Assembly (NCBI RefSeq): GCF_004298145.1 | Contig: NZ_SCRH01000031.1 | Span: forward strand, 1-52,641 | Direction of reading: 5' to 3' | Length of the DNA: 52,641 bases | Origin: Mycobacterium sp. | GTDB taxonomy: Bacteria > Actinomycetota > Actinomycetes > Mycobacteriales > Mycobacteriaceae | In this document: positions 38,581 through 47,564 of the stretch, piece by piece | Position numbering within the stretch: the first letter of the stretch is position 1 | Layout: each line of letters opens with the position of its first letter | The notes under the pieces: model-generated | Databases searched by the model: none | What the model was told of the DNA's origin: nothing | Seen by the model: only the letters and a program-made list of their open reading frames with translations | Program-made: the position numbers and the translations under genes

Positions 38581-39521
38581 CAACGGCACTTACGCTGGAC
38601 ACGCAACTCCAGGGCTACCTCGACCACCTCACGATCGAGCGCGGCGTCGCGGCGAACACGCTGAGTTCATATCGCCGAGATCTGCGCCGCTACACAAAAC
38701 ACCTGTCGGGCCGTGGAATTCACGATCTGGCCGAGGTGGGCGAGAACGACGTCAGCGAATTCCTGGTGGCGCTGCGCCGCGGCGACCCGGATACCGGCGC
38801 GGCGGCGCTGTCGGCGGTGTCGGCGGCGCGTGCCCTGATCGCGGTGCGCGGCCTGCACCGGTTCGCCGCGGCCGAAGGGCTGGCCGAACTCGACGTGGCG
38901 CGCGCCGTCCGCCCGCCGACCCCGGGCCGCCGCCTGCCCAAGAGCCTGACCATCGACCAGGTCCTGGCGCTGCTGGAGGGTGCGGGGGGCGAGAGCCCGG
39001 CCGACGGCCCGCTGACCCTGCGGAACCGGGCGCTGCTGGAACTTCTGTACTCCACCGGCGCGCGGATCTCCGAAGCCGTCGGCCTCGACGTCGACGACAT
39101 CGACACCCAGGCCAGGTCGGTGTTGTTGCGCGGCAAGGGCGGTAAGCAGCGGCTGGTGCCGATCGGCCGGCCCGCCGTGGCCGCGTTGGACGCCTATCTG
39201 GTGCGCGGACGCTCGGAGCTGGCGCGCCGCGGGCGCGGGACGCCGGCCATCTTCCTCAACGTGCGCGGCGGGCAGTTGTCGCGGCAAAGCGCGTGGCAGG
39301 TCCTGCAGGATGCGGCCGAGCGCGCCGGGATCACGTCGGGTGTGTCGCCACACATACTGCGGCATTCCTTCGCCACCCACCTGCTCGAGGGCGGTGCCGA
39401 CGTGCGCGTGGTGCAGGAGTTGCTCGGACACGCCTCGGTGACGACGACGCAGATCTACACCATGGTCACCGTGCACGCGCTGCGAGAAGTGTGGGCCGAA
39501 GCCCATCCGCGGGCCCAGTAG
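38577..39521 (+). CDS. xerD: Tyrosine recombinase XerD
   Basis: The 314-residue protein has an N-terminal SAM-like DNA-binding domain (1-95) and catalytic residues Arg163 (TGARISE), Lys187, His259 and Arg262 (HILRHSF), His285 (LGHASV) and Tyr294 (IYTMV). With XerC it resolves chromosome dimers at dif. The length and the location after the Nudix gene match Rv1701. It is a host housekeeping recombinase, unrelated to the integrase at 46278. Confidence 0.93.
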
Positions 39522-39530
39522 CGAGCACAC

Positions 39531-39580
39531 CCCCTTCGCGCCGAAAACCCCTTCGCGCCGAAGACCCCCTTCGCGCCGAA
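39531..39580. repeat. Three tandem 17-bp units
   Basis: CCCCTTCGCGCCGAAAA, CCCCTTCGCGCCGAAGA and CCCCTTCGCGCCGAA (39531-39547, 39548-39564, 39566-39580) follow each other. The last unit merges into the palindromic element at 39577. They lie between convergent xerD and methyltransferase genes. Confidence 0.8.
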
Positions 39581-39633
39581 CGTCGAGTTGTTGCGCGAAA
39601 ATGGCGGGCGGAATCGTCGACAACAAGTCGACG
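39577..39633. repeat. Intergenic palindromic element, copy C (possible bidirectional terminator)
   Basis: CGTCGAGTTGTTG (39581-39593) and CAACAAGTCGACG (39621-39633) match at 12 of 13 positions. It has the same core as the elements at 26308 and 33788. Sitting between convergent genes, it could form a hairpin in both transcripts. Confidence 0.8.
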
Positions 39634-39634
39634 C

Positions 39635-40387
39635 TCAGCCCAGGTAGTCGGACTCCAGCACCAGGTCGGACATCAGCGACTGGTACTCGAGGTGGGTCTT
39701 GTGTTCGATCGTGTTCCACACCTTGCCCTGCTGCCGGTGCATGTACTCGCGATACTTCGGTGCGCCCGGCACCCGCACGTTGTCGGCGACCACGATCGAG
39801 CCCGGATGTAACCAGCCCCGATCCAGGATGCTCTTCAGGTCGTCCAGGTAAGCGTCCTTGTCGTGATCGAGAAACACGAAATCGAGTGCGCCGGAGGCAA
39901 ACCCGTGCTGGTTGGCCAGCGCGTCCAGGGTGCGGCCACCGTCGCCGATGGTGCCGACCACACACGTCACGCGGTCGGCCACACCGGCATGGGCCCAGAT
40001 CTGGCGGGCGTTGGCGGCGTTGGCCTCGGCGAGTTCGACCGAGAACACCTTGGCCGACGGCGCGGCCCGGGCGATGCGTAACGCGCCGTAGCCGCAATAG
40101 GTGCCCAGTTCGAGCGCGAGCGCCGGATCGGCGCGGCGCACCGCGGCGTCGAGCAGCAGCCCCTTCTCGTCGCCGACGTTGATCAGCATCGACTTCTCGT
40201 AGGCGAACTTGTCGATGGTGGTCAGCACGTCGTCGATGTCGCCGGCCCGGGCGTTCCGCAGTACGTACTCGACGGCGGCCGCTTCGCGCCCGTCACCGAT
40301 CTGGCCCGTCGTGGTGATGTTGCGATTGCCGACGGCCATCCGCCAGACCGACCATCGCAACAGGGGCATCCGTCGCTTGAGATCCAT
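39635..40387 (-). CDS. Class I SAM O-methyltransferase (Rv1703c-like)
   Basis: The 250-residue protein resembles catechol-O-methyltransferase: SAM loop LELGTYCGYGALRIA, acidic loop VFSVELAEANAANARQIW, DFVFLDHDKDAYLDDL with metal-binding Asp, and NVRVPGAPKY. The substrate is unknown. ATG 40387 is preferred because a TATCGT -10 box lies exactly seven bases upstream (leaderless). In M. tuberculosis several genes (Rv1704c-Rv1707) separate it from parA; here the two are divergent neighbours. Confidence 0.88.
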   Translation of the reverse strand: MDLKRRMPLLRWSVWRMAVGNRNITTTGQIGDGREAAAVEYVLRNARAGDIDDVLTTIDKFAYEKSMLINVGDEKGLLLDAAVRRADPALALELGTYCGYGALRIARAAPSAKVFSVELAEANAANARQIWAHAGVADRVTCVVGTIGDGGRTLDALANQHGFASGALDFVFLDHDKDAYLDDLKSILDRGWLHPGSIVVADNVRVPGAPKYREYMHRQQGKVWNTIEHKTHLEYQSLMSDLVLESDYLG

Positions 40388-40394
40388 AGGGGCC

Positions 40395-40424
40395 ACGATA
40401 GGCCGAACCCCGATAGTGCTATCG
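40395..40424 (-). promoter_or_regulatory. Leaderless promoter with CGATAG palindrome
   Basis: On the minus strand TATCGT (40400-40395) sits seven bases before ATG 40387. Just upstream is the 14-bp palindrome CGATAGTGCTATCG (40411-40424), and another half-site CGATAG (40396-40401) overlaps the -10 box, 15 bp away. This fits a repressor or activator site. Confidence 0.55.
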
Positions 40425-40583
40425 CCGGCGACAGCATTTTTCGGCGGCCACATCCACCCTCAAAACTGGTGCGGCTGTGACGGAAGTGAATAGGCTGTCG
40501 GGATGTGCGTTTCACCACCGATTTCGCCTCATATTGGCTGGTTAATTGCCTGCGGGTCGCCGGGTTTCGGCGCGTGGACCCGT

Positions 40584-40589
40584 TAGACT
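40584..40589 (+). promoter_or_regulatory. -10 box upstream of the parA leader ORF
   Basis: TAGACT is followed by eight bases and ATG 40598, consistent with transcription starting at or next to that ATG. No good -35 element was found. Confidence 0.45.
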
Positions 40590-40597
40590 TTCGGTCG

Positions 40598-40627
40598 ATG
40601 TTCACTTCCCGAACACCCCCGCCATGA
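40598..40627 (+). CDS. Putative leader peptide MFTSRTPPP overlapping parA
   Basis: A nine-codon frame beginning at a probably leaderless ATG and ending TGA at 40625-40627, which overlaps the parA ATG (ATGA). It ends with three consecutive Pro codons directly before the stop, a sequence type that stalls ribosomes without EF-P. It could couple parA translation to ribosome state or proline supply. The frame is short and could be chance. Confidence 0.35.
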   Translation: MFTSRTPPP

Positions 40628-41487
40628 CCGAGCAGCCGGACAGCGGCGTCGAGCTCGGCCTGACCGGGCGGCCGCCGCGGGCGATCCCGGAGCCGCAGCC
40701 GCGCACCTCGCACGGCCCGGCCAAAGTCGTCGCCATGTGCAACCAGAAGGGCGGCGTCGGGAAGACCACGTCCACCATCAATCTGGGTGCCGCGCTCGCC
40801 GAATACGGCCGCCGGGTGCTGCTGGTGGACATGGACCCGCAGGGCGCGCTGTCCGCGGGCCTGGGCGTCCCGCACTACGAGCTGGACAAGACCATCCACA
40901 ACGTGCTGGTGGAGCCGCGGGTGTCGGTCGACGACGTGCTGCTGCAGACCCGGGTCAAGTACATGGATCTGGTGCCCAGCAACATCGACCTGTCGGCCGC
41001 CGAGATCCAGCTGGTCAACGAGGTGGGGCGCGAACAGACCCTGGGCCGGTCGCTGCACCCGGTGCTGGACCGCTACGACTACGTGCTGATCGATTGCCAG
41101 CCGTCGCTGGGACTGCTCACCGTCAACGGCCTGGCCTGCTCGGACGGTGTGGTGATTCCCACCGAGTGCGAGTACTTCTCGCTGCGCGGCCTGGCGCTGC
41201 TGACCGACACCGTCGACAAGGTGCGCGACCGCCTCAACCCGAAACTCGAGATCAGCGGAATCCTGCTCACCCGCTACGACCCCCGCACGGTCAACTCGCG
41301 CGAGGTGATGGCCCGGGTGGTGGAGCGGTTCGGTGACCTGGTGTTCGACACCGTCATCACGCGCACCGTCCGCTTCCCGGAGACCAGCGTGGCCGGCGAA
41401 CCCATCACCACGTGGGCCCCGCGATCCACCGGGGCCATCGCGTATCGCGCGCTGGCCCGCGAGTTCATCGACCGATTCGGCGCGTGA
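40624..41487 (+). CDS. ParA/Soj-family ATPase (Rv1708-like)
   Basis: The 287-residue protein has the deviant Walker A KGGVGKTT (42-49), A' motif DMDPQGALS and Walker B DYVLIDCQPSLGLLT of ParA ATPases. It heads the scpA-scpB-rluB-cmk-der operon, so it probably helps chromosome organisation; the canonical parAB pair lies elsewhere in mycobacteria. The ATG at 40624 is the first standard start; TTG 40546 is in frame but less likely. Its stop overlaps scpA (GTGA). Confidence 0.88.
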   Translation: MTEQPDSGVELGLTGRPPRAIPEPQPRTSHGPAKVVAMCNQKGGVGKTTSTINLGAALAEYGRRVLLVDMDPQGALSAGLGVPHYELDKTIHNVLVEPRVSVDDVLLQTRVKYMDLVPSNIDLSAAEIQLVNEVGREQTLGRSLHPVLDRYDYVLIDCQPSLGLLTVNGLACSDGVVIPTECEYFSLRGLALLTDTVDKVRDRLNPKLEISGILLTRYDPRTVNSREVMARVVERFGDLVFDTVITRTVRFPETSVAGEPITTWAPRSTGAIAYRALAREFIDRFGA

Positions 41488-42302
41488 ACGCGACTGCAAA
41501 CGGTGAGGCGCCCCAGCAGAACGGCTTTCAGGTCCGCCTGACCAATTTCGAGGGCCCGTTCGATCTGCTGTTGCAGCTGATCTTCGCCCATCGCCTCGAC
41601 GTGACCGAGGTGGCGCTGCACCAGGTCACCGACGACTTCATCGCCTACACCCGCGAAATCGGTCCCCAGCTGGAGCTGGAGGAGACCACCGCGTTCCTGG
41701 TGGTGGCCGCGACCCTGCTTGACCTGAAGGCTGCCCGGCTGCTGCCGGCCGGGCAGGTCGACGACGACGAAGACCTGGCGCTGCTGGAGGTGCGCGACCT
41801 GCTGTTCGCGCGGCTGCTGCAGTACCGCGCGTACAAGCACGTTGCCGAGATGTTCGCCGAGCTGGAGGCCAGCGCGCTGCGTAGCTATCCGCGCGCCGTG
41901 TCGCTGGAGGACCGGTTCACCGAGCTGCTGCCCGAGGTGATGATCGGCGTCGACGCCGACCGCTTCGCCCAGATCGCGGCGATCGCGTTCAGCCCGCGGC
42001 CCGTCCCGACGGTGTCGGTCGGGCACCTGCACCAGGTTCAGGTCTCGGTTCCCGAGCAGGCCAAAAAATTGTTGGCGATCCTCGAAGCGCGAGGTAGCGG
42101 CGCGTGGGCCACGTTCTCCGAGCTGGTCGCCGATTGTGAGGCGTCCATGGAGGTGGTCGGGCGCTTCCTGGCGCTGCTCGAACTGTATCGGTCGCGGGCG
42201 GTAGCATTCGACCAGTCAGAGCCGCTTGGCGTGCTCCAAATTTCGTGGACCGGGGAACGTCCGGTCAGTGAAGCCTTGGTAGAAGTGCGGGACGAAACAT
42301 GA
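41484..42302 (+). CDS. scpA: Segregation and condensation protein A
   Basis: The 272-residue kleisin has FQVRLTNFEGPFDLLLQLI (N-terminal SMC-binding helix), TTAFLVVAATLLDLKAARLLP and a C-terminal winged helix (LEARGSGAWATFSELV). It bridges SMC heads with ScpB in the condensin complex. GTG 41484 overlaps the parA stop and the stop overlaps scpB (ATGA), so the three are made together. Confidence 0.93.
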   Translation: MNATANGEAPQQNGFQVRLTNFEGPFDLLLQLIFAHRLDVTEVALHQVTDDFIAYTREIGPQLELEETTAFLVVAATLLDLKAARLLPAGQVDDDEDLALLEVRDLLFARLLQYRAYKHVAEMFAELEASALRSYPRAVSLEDRFTELLPEVMIGVDADRFAQIAAIAFSPRPVPTVSVGHLHQVQVSVPEQAKKLLAILEARGSGAWATFSELVADCEASMEVVGRFLALLELYRSRAVAFDQSEPLGVLQISWTGERPVSEALVEVRDET

Positions 42303-43057
42303 ATGGCGCCGGTGACGACGCGGAGCACAGCGATGCGGAGGACGCGCGCGTGACCGATGTGCTGCCTGGCGTCGATCTGGATGCGGCTCTCGAGGTGGGC
42401 ATCCCGGACATCGCCGAGGCAGCGCCGATGGAATCCGAGGAACTCGGCTCCGTATTGGAGGCGCTGCTGCTGGTGGTGGACACCCCGGTCACCGCGGAGG
42501 CGCTGGCGTCCGCCACGCAACAACCGGTGTATCGGATCGCCACCAAGCTGCAGGAGATGGCCGAGGAACTGACCGCGCGTGACAGCGGTATCGACCTGCG
42601 GACAAACAGCGAGGGTTGGCGGATGTACACCCGCGCCCGGTTCGCGCCCTACGTGGAGAAGCTGCTGCTGGACGGCGCGCGGTCAAAGCTCACCCGGGCC
42701 GCGCTGGAGACGCTGGCCGTCGTCGCCTATCGCCAGCCCGTGACACGCGCGCGGGTGAGCGCGGTCCGCGGCGTCAATGTCGACGCCGTGATGCGCACCC
42801 TGCTGGCGCGCGGCCTGATCACCGAGGCCGGAGCCGACGACGACACCGGCGCCGTGATGTTCGCCACCACCGAGCTGTTCTTGGAGCGCCTGGGGCTGAC
42901 GTCGTTGGCCGACCTTCCGGACATCGCGCCGCTGCTCCCCGACGTGGACACGATCGAGGACCTCAGCGAATCCTTGGACAGCGAGCCACGTTTCATCAAA
43001 CTTTCCGGCGGTCAGGCATCCGACCCGGCGCTGACGTTCGACGTGGACCAGGATTGA
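42299..43057 (+). CDS. scpB: Segregation and condensation protein B
   Basis: The 252-residue protein has an acidic disordered N-terminus (about 1-45) and two winged-helix domains (LGSVLEALLLVVDTPVTAEAL; KLTRAALETLAVVAYRQPVTRARVSAVRGVNVD). The dimer binds ScpA. It is coupled upstream to scpA and downstream to the pseudouridine synthase gene (TGATG). Confidence 0.93.
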   Translation: MNGAGDDAEHSDAEDARVTDVLPGVDLDAALEVGIPDIAEAAPMESEELGSVLEALLLVVDTPVTAEALASATQQPVYRIATKLQEMAEELTARDSGIDLRTNSEGWRMYTRARFAPYVEKLLLDGARSKLTRAALETLAVVAYRQPVTRARVSAVRGVNVDAVMRTLLARGLITEAGADDDTGAVMFATTELFLERLGLTSLADLPDIAPLLPDVDTIEDLSESLDSEPRFIKLSGGQASDPALTFDVDQD

Positions 43058-43800
43058 TGGTCGAAACTGAGGGGATCCGGCTGCAAAAAGTGTTGTCCCA
43101 AGCCGGAATAGCGTCGCGGCGGGCCGCCGAGAAGTTGATCATCGAAGGCCGTGTCGAGGTGGACGGGCGGGTGGTGACCGAACTGGGCACCCGCGTCGAC
43201 CCGGACGCTTCGGTGATCCACGTCGACGGCGCCCGGATAGTCCTCGACGATTCCCAGGTGTATCTGGCGCTGAACAAGCCGCGCGGGGTGCACTCGACCA
43301 TGTCGGACGACCGCGGCCGGCCGTGTATCGGCGATTTGATCGAACGCCGAGTTCGCGGCAACAAGAACCTGTTTCACGTCGGGCGGTTGGACGCCGACAC
43401 CGAAGGGCTGATCCTGCTGACCAACGACGGCGAACTCGCCCACCGGCTGATGCATCCCTCCCACGAGGTGCCCAAGACGTATCTGGCCACGGTGACCGGC
43501 TCGGTGCCGCGTGGCGTCGGTAAGTCGCTGCGCGCGGGGATCGAGTTGGATGACGGGGTGGCGCGGGTCGACGAATTCGCGGTGGTGGACGCCATCCCGG
43601 GTAAGACGCTCGTGCGGGTGACGTTGCACGAAGGGCGTAATCGCATCGTGCGCCGGCTGTTGGCGGCCGCGGGATTCCCGGTGGAATCGTTGGTGCGCAC
43701 CGATATTGGGCCGGTTTCGCTTGGCAAGCAGCGGCCGGGCAGCATCCGGGCGCTGGGGCGCGACGAGGTGGGGCAGCTGTACAAAGCGGTCGGCCTGTGA
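43057..43800 (+). CDS. RluB/RsuA-family pseudouridine synthase (Rv1711-like)
   Basis: The 247-residue protein has an N-terminal S4 domain (about 5-60, [20 protein letters not shown]) and a catalytic domain with [10 protein letters not shown], where Asp112 is the nucleophile. It modifies a uridine in large-subunit rRNA, most likely as RluB does in other bacteria. The ATG at 43057 overlaps the scpB stop by one base. Confidence 0.92.
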   Translation: MVETEGIRLQKVLSQAGIASRRAAEKLIIEGRVEVDGRVVTELGTRVDPDASVIHVDGARIVLDDSQVYLALNKPRGVHSTMSDDRGRPCIGDLIERRVRGNKNLFHVGRLDADTEGLILLTNDGELAHRLMHPSHEVPKTYLATVTGSVPRGVGKSLRAGIELDDGVARVDEFAVVDAIPGKTLVRVTLHEGRNRIVRRLLAAAGFPVESLVRTDIGPVSLGKQRPGSIRALGRDEVGQLYKAVGL

Positions 43801-44486
43801 GCGAAACGAGCGTCGTGGTGGCCATCGACGGCCCGGCGGGGACCGGAAAGTCCTCGGTGTCAAAGGGGTTGGCGAAGGCCCTGGGGGCGCGCTATCTGGA
43901 TACCGGAGGGATGTATCGGATGGTGACGTTGGCGGTCTTGCGCGCTGATATCGACCCAGATGACGCACAGGCCGTCGCGCACACGGCGGAAGCCGTGCAG
44001 ATGGCGGTCGATTACCAGCCCGACGGGGACCGATATTTCCTGGGTGGAGAGGATGTTTCAGCGGAGATCCGCGGCGATCAGGTCACCGCCGCCGTGTCGG
44101 CGGTGTCGTCGGTTCCCGCCGTGCGCACCCGGCTGGTCGGCTTGCAACGCGAAATGGCCGACGGCATGGGCAGTGTCGTCGTCGAGGGCCGAGACATCGG
44201 CACCGTCGTCCTGCCCGACGCGCCGGTGAAGATTTTCCTGACGGCGTCGCCCGAAACGCGGGCGCGCCGACGCAACGATCAGAACGTGGCGGCCGGGCTG
44301 GCCGACGATTACGACGCCGTGCTCGCCGACGTCCGCCGCCGCGACCATCTGGATTCCACCCGCGCGGTGTCGCCGCTGCGGGCGGCGCCTGACGCGGTGG
44401 TCGTCGATACCGGCGAGATGACCGAGGCGCAGGTGATTTCCCGCCTGCGGGATCTGGTCAAGCAGCGAAGCGGGGCGGTGCGATGA
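43797..44486 (+). CDS. cmk: Cytidylate kinase
   Basis: The 229-residue protein has the P-loop GPAGTGKSS (12-20), YLDTGGMYR, the [12 protein letters not shown] block and an RDHLDSTR segment typical of CMP kinase. It phosphorylates CMP/dCMP. GTG 43797 overlaps the upstream stop (GTGA), and the stop overlaps der (ATGA). Confidence 0.94.
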   Translation: MSETSVVVAIDGPAGTGKSSVSKGLAKALGARYLDTGGMYRMVTLAVLRADIDPDDAQAVAHTAEAVQMAVDYQPDGDRYFLGGEDVSAEIRGDQVTAAVSAVSSVPAVRTRLVGLQREMADGMGSVVVEGRDIGTVVLPDAPVKIFLTASPETRARRRNDQNVAAGLADDYDAVLADVRRRDHLDSTRAVSPLRAAPDAVVVDTGEMTEAQVISRLRDLVKQRSGAVR

Positions 44487-45883
44487 CTCACGACGGCACG
44501 TGGACTGACGAAAGCGACTGGGGGTCCGTCGAATTCGGCCTGGACGAACAGGAGGAGGCCGGTCCGGCGCCCGTGGTGGCGGTGGTCGGCCGGCCCAACG
44601 TCGGCAAGTCGACCCTGGTGAACCGGATCCTGGGGCGGCGGGAAGCGGTCGTGCAGGACGTCCCGGGCGTCACCCGCGACCGAGTGTCCTACGACGCGCT
44701 GTGGACCGGCCGTCGGTTCATCGTGCAGGACACCGGGGGATGGGAGCCCGACGCCAAGGGGCTGCAGCAGCTGGTGGCGGAACAGGCCTCTGTGGCCATG
44801 CGCACCGCCGATGCGGTGATCCTGGTGGTGGATGCCGTGGTCGGCGCCACTACCGCCGATGAAGCCGCAGCCCGGATTCTGCTGCGGTCGGGAAAACCAG
44901 TGTTCTTGGCCGCCAACAAGGTTGACAGTGACAAGGCCGAAGCGGACGCGGCGATGTTGTGGTCGCTGGGGCTCGGTCAGCCGCACGCGATCAGCGCGAT
45001 CCACGGCCGCGGGGTCGCCGATCTGCTCGACGAAGTACTGGCCGCGCTGCCCGCGGTGTCCGAGGTGGCCCCCAAACCCGGTGGCCCTCGGCGCGTGGCG
45101 CTGGTCGGCAAACCCAACGTGGGCAAGAGCTCGCTGCTGAACAAGCTGGCCGGTGATCAGCGTTCGGTGGTGCACGATGTCGCGGGGACGACGGTGGACC
45201 CGGTGGACTCCCTCATCGAGCTGGGCGACAGGGTATGGCGGTTCGTCGACACCGCGGGTTTGCGGCGCAAGGTCGGTCAGGTCAGCGGCCATGAGTTCTA
45301 CGCCTCGGTTCGCACCCACTCGGCCATCGACGCGGCCGAGGTGGTGGTCGTGCTGATCGATGCGTCGGATCCGCTGACCGAACAAGATCAGCGGGTGCTG
45401 TCGATGGTCATCGAAGCCGGCCGGGCACTGGTGCTGGCATTCAACAAGTGGGATCTGGTCGACGAAGACCGGCGCGAGCTGTTGGAGCGCGAGATAGACC
45501 GCGAACTGGTGCAGTTGCGGTGGGCGCCGCGCGTCAACATCTCCGCCAAGACCGGCCGCGCGGTGCAAAGGCTGGTGCCCGCGATGGAGGCCTCGCTGGC
45601 GTCGTGGGACGCGAGGATCGCCACCGGGCCGCTGAATTCCTGGCTGAAAGAGGTGGTGGCGGCCACCCCGCCCCCGGTGCGTGGGGGTAAGCAGCCGCGC
45701 ATCCTGTTCGCCACCCAGGCCACCGCCCGCCCTCCGACCTTCGTGCTGTTCACCACGGGTTTTCTCGAGGCGGGGTATCGGCGTTTCCTGGAACGCCGGC
45801 TGCGCGAAACCTTTGGGTTCGAGGGGTCGCCGATCCGGATCAACGTGCGGGTACGCGAAAAGCGGGGAGCCAGGCGGCGCTGA
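44483..45883 (+). CDS. der: GTPase Der (EngA)
   Basis: The 466-residue protein has two tandem GTPase domains with G1 loops GRPNVGKS (36-43) and GKPNVGKSS (209-217), G3 DTGG and DTAG, G4 NKVD and NKWD, and a C-terminal KH-like domain. Der assists 50S ribosome assembly. It ends the operon; a mobile element begins 230 bp further on. Confidence 0.94.
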   Translation: MTHDGTWTDESDWGSVEFGLDEQEEAGPAPVVAVVGRPNVGKSTLVNRILGRREAVVQDVPGVTRDRVSYDALWTGRRFIVQDTGGWEPDAKGLQQLVAEQASVAMRTADAVILVVDAVVGATTADEAAARILLRSGKPVFLAANKVDSDKAEADAAMLWSLGLGQPHAISAIHGRGVADLLDEVLAALPAVSEVAPKPGGPRRVALVGKPNVGKSSLLNKLAGDQRSVVHDVAGTTVDPVDSLIELGDRVWRFVDTAGLRRKVGQVSGHEFYASVRTHSAIDAAEVVVVLIDASDPLTEQDQRVLSMVIEAGRALVLAFNKWDLVDEDRRELLEREIDRELVQLRWAPRVNISAKTGRAVQRLVPAMEASLASWDARIATGPLNSWLKEVVAATPPPVRGGKQPRILFATQATARPPTFVLFTTGFLEAGYRRFLERRLRETFGFEGSPIRINVRVREKRGARRR

Positions 45884-46091
45884 ACGCCTTGGCCCTCAAC
45901 ATGCGTGGGCCCCACCGCGACCGACGGGTAAGTCTCGATTCCGATAGCGCATCTGATAGCGCGTTCGCGAGTCGCCTAACGATCGCCAGGCTGTACTGAG
46001 TGGCTCGCGAGATCAGTGACACGCACGGCGCGGTGCAGGCGGAGGTCGCTTGGCGGGTTGGCGGAGCGTTTACGGTAGGCTTTCGACCTGC

Positions 46092-46111
46092 TGCCGGTGG
46101 AACCACCGGCA
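46092..46111. other. 20-bp perfect palindrome before the tRNA
   Basis: TGCCGGTGG-AA-CCACCGGCA ends two bases before the tRNA-Pro 5' end. It could be a processing hairpin of the precursor or a recombination/regulatory site. TAGGCT (46076-46081) may be the tRNA promoter -10, with a start just before the palindrome. Confidence 0.6.
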
Positions 46112-46113
46112 CG

Positions 46114-46187
46114 CGGGCTGTGGCGCAGTTTGGTAGCGCACTTGACTGGGGGTCAAGTGGTCGCAGGTTCAAATCCTGTCAGCCCGA
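46114..46187 (+). tRNA. tRNA-Pro (anticodon GGG)
   Basis: The 74-nt cloverleaf has acceptor arms CGGGCTG / CAGCCCG, D-stem GCGC/GCGC, anticodon stem CTTGA/TCAAG with loop CTGGGGG giving anticodon GGG (codon CCC), variable TGGTC, T-stem GCAGG/CCTGT with TTCAAAT, and discriminator A. No CCA is encoded. The gene is intact at the left end of the integrated element. Confidence 0.93.
46147..46187. other. Probable attL core (3' half of tRNA-Pro)
   Basis: Tyrosine integrases of this type usually recombine at the anticodon or T-arm of a tRNA. The 3' part from the anticodon to the discriminator is the expected core. The second copy should lie at the unseen right end, so the extent is inferred. Confidence 0.4.
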
Positions 46188-46233
46188 CACAGGTCAGAGG
46201 CGTTTTTACTACCCCAATGATACGGAAATTCTT

Positions 46234-46255
46234 GGCGTACGCCCTTTAGTACGCC
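46234..46255. promoter_or_regulatory. Inverted/direct GTACGCC sites before int
   Basis: GGCGTAC (46234-46240) and GTACGCC (46249-46255) are perfect arms around an 8-bp spacer; GTACGCCC also occurs as a 12-bp-period direct repeat. Position between the att core and int fits integrase arm-type or excisionase sites, or an operator of the int promoter. TACACT (46265-46270) lies seven bases before ATG 46278, so int may be leaderless. Confidence 0.5.
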
Positions 46256-46277
46256 CACCAGGTCTACACTGGCCTGC

Positions 46278-47471
46278 ATGGCGAAGCGCCGCGCCAATTC
46301 ACAAGGCAACGTCTACCAGCGGCCCAATGGGCGTTGGGAGGCTCGGCTGCGCTACCGCGACCCCGACACCGGCGAGCAGAAACGCGTGAGCGTCTACGGC
46401 GCTACCCAGAAGGCGGCGCTGGCCGAGCTGGACAAGGTGCGTGACCGACTCAAAGAGGGGCAGCCGCCCCGCGACGCCACCACGACGCTTGCACAGTGGA
46501 TGACCCACTGGCGGGCAACAACCCTGGCGGCGTCCGACCGCAAGCAGGCCACCCGCGAGCTGTACGCCAACCTGTCGCGCAAACACATCGAGGGCGCCCC
46601 GATCGGGCGCGTACGGCTCGACCGGCTGCGCCCGTCCGACGTCGAGAAGTTGGTCCTCGACATGCGGTCGCAGATGAAGCCAGGAGAGCGGACCGACGAT
46701 AACCCGAACCCCGATCCGGTGCGGGCATTGTCCGACTCGACGATCCGGTCGACGTACACCGTGCTGCGGGCCGGCCTCGACGGCGCTGTCCGTGACGGAC
46801 TACTCGCGAAGAATCCCGCGGCTGCCGTCAAACGCCCCGGCGTTGAACGGCAGGAAGCACACCACCTCGACCGCGACAACGTGGTGAAGCTCCTCGACGC
46901 TGCCCGTGGATCGCGTTATCACCCTGCGCTGGTGCTGATTGCGTCTACCGGGCTGCGGCGCGGTGAAGCCGCGGCCCTGCGATGGGAGCACGTCGACCTC
47001 GGCGCCCGTTCGCTGCGTGTCGCGGCGACCGTGGCTCGTGTCGACGGCAAGCTGATGACCACGCCGCCGAAGACGGAGCGGTCGAGGCGCGCTGTGCCGC
47101 TGTCGGTTCCGGTCGTGGAAATGTTGCGCGCACACCGCGCCCGGCAGAAGCGAGAGCGGCTACAGGCCGGCAACCAATGGCGCGAGAACGGCCTCGTGTT
47201 CGCCACCGAGTTCGGCACCCAGGTCGACCCACGGAACCTGCTGCGGACCATACAGGCCGCAGCGAAGAAGGCTGGGCTGCAAGACGTCGACGTGCATACA
47301 CTGCGCCACAGCGCAGCCTCAGCGTGGCTTGAGGGCGGTGTGCACATCAAGGCGGTTGCCGATCTGCTCGGGCACAGCTCTATATCGATCACCGGGGACA
47401 TTTACGGCCACGCCGAGGATGCGACCGCGCGGGCCGCGGTGGATGGCTTAGCGGATTCACTCGGGCTGTAA
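46278..47471 (+). CDS. int: Tyrosine-type phage integrase
   Basis: The 397-residue recombinase has an N-terminal AP2-like arm-binding segment (NVYQRPNGRWEARLRYRDPD), a core-binding domain (about 70-185) and catalytic residues Arg227 (TGLRRGE), Lys265, His340 and Arg343 (HTLRHS), His366 (LGHSS) and Tyr376 (DIYGH). It integrates the element at the adjacent tRNA. The basic N-terminus and the intact pentad suggest it is functional. It is followed by an inverted repeat. Confidence 0.94.
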   Translation: MAKRRANSQGNVYQRPNGRWEARLRYRDPDTGEQKRVSVYGATQKAALAELDKVRDRLKEGQPPRDATTTLAQWMTHWRATTLAASDRKQATRELYANLSRKHIEGAPIGRVRLDRLRPSDVEKLVLDMRSQMKPGERTDDNPNPDPVRALSDSTIRSTYTVLRAGLDGAVRDGLLAKNPAAAVKRPGVERQEAHHLDRDNVVKLLDAARGSRYHPALVLIASTGLRRGEAAALRWEHVDLGARSLRVAATVARVDGKLMTTPPKTERSRRAVPLSVPVVEMLRAHRARQKRERLQAGNQWRENGLVFATEFGTQVDPRNLLRTIQAAAKKAGLQDVDVHTLRHSAASAWLEGGVHIKAVADLLGHSSISITGDIYGHAEDATARAAVDGLADSLGL

Positions 47472-47517
47472 AGCCTCCTACTGGCACAACTTTGGTGTTG
47501 ACTGGTCATAGGAGGCT
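47472..47517. promoter_or_regulatory. 9-bp inverted repeat directly after int
   Basis: AGCCTCCTA (47472-47480) and TAGGAGGCT (47509-47517) flank 28 bp and begin at the base after the int stop. It could terminate int transcription or bind a regulator. The loop contains TGTTGACTG, repeated at about 47563. Confidence 0.5.
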
Positions 47518-47564
47518 GCGTTGGCCGCTACCTGCGGCGATACACGTTCTGAGCTGTAAAAGTG

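Noticed and set aside
46114..46187. Disrupted tRNA-Pro
   Set aside because: All stems, anticodon loop and discriminator are intact, so integration appears to have regenerated a functional tRNA.
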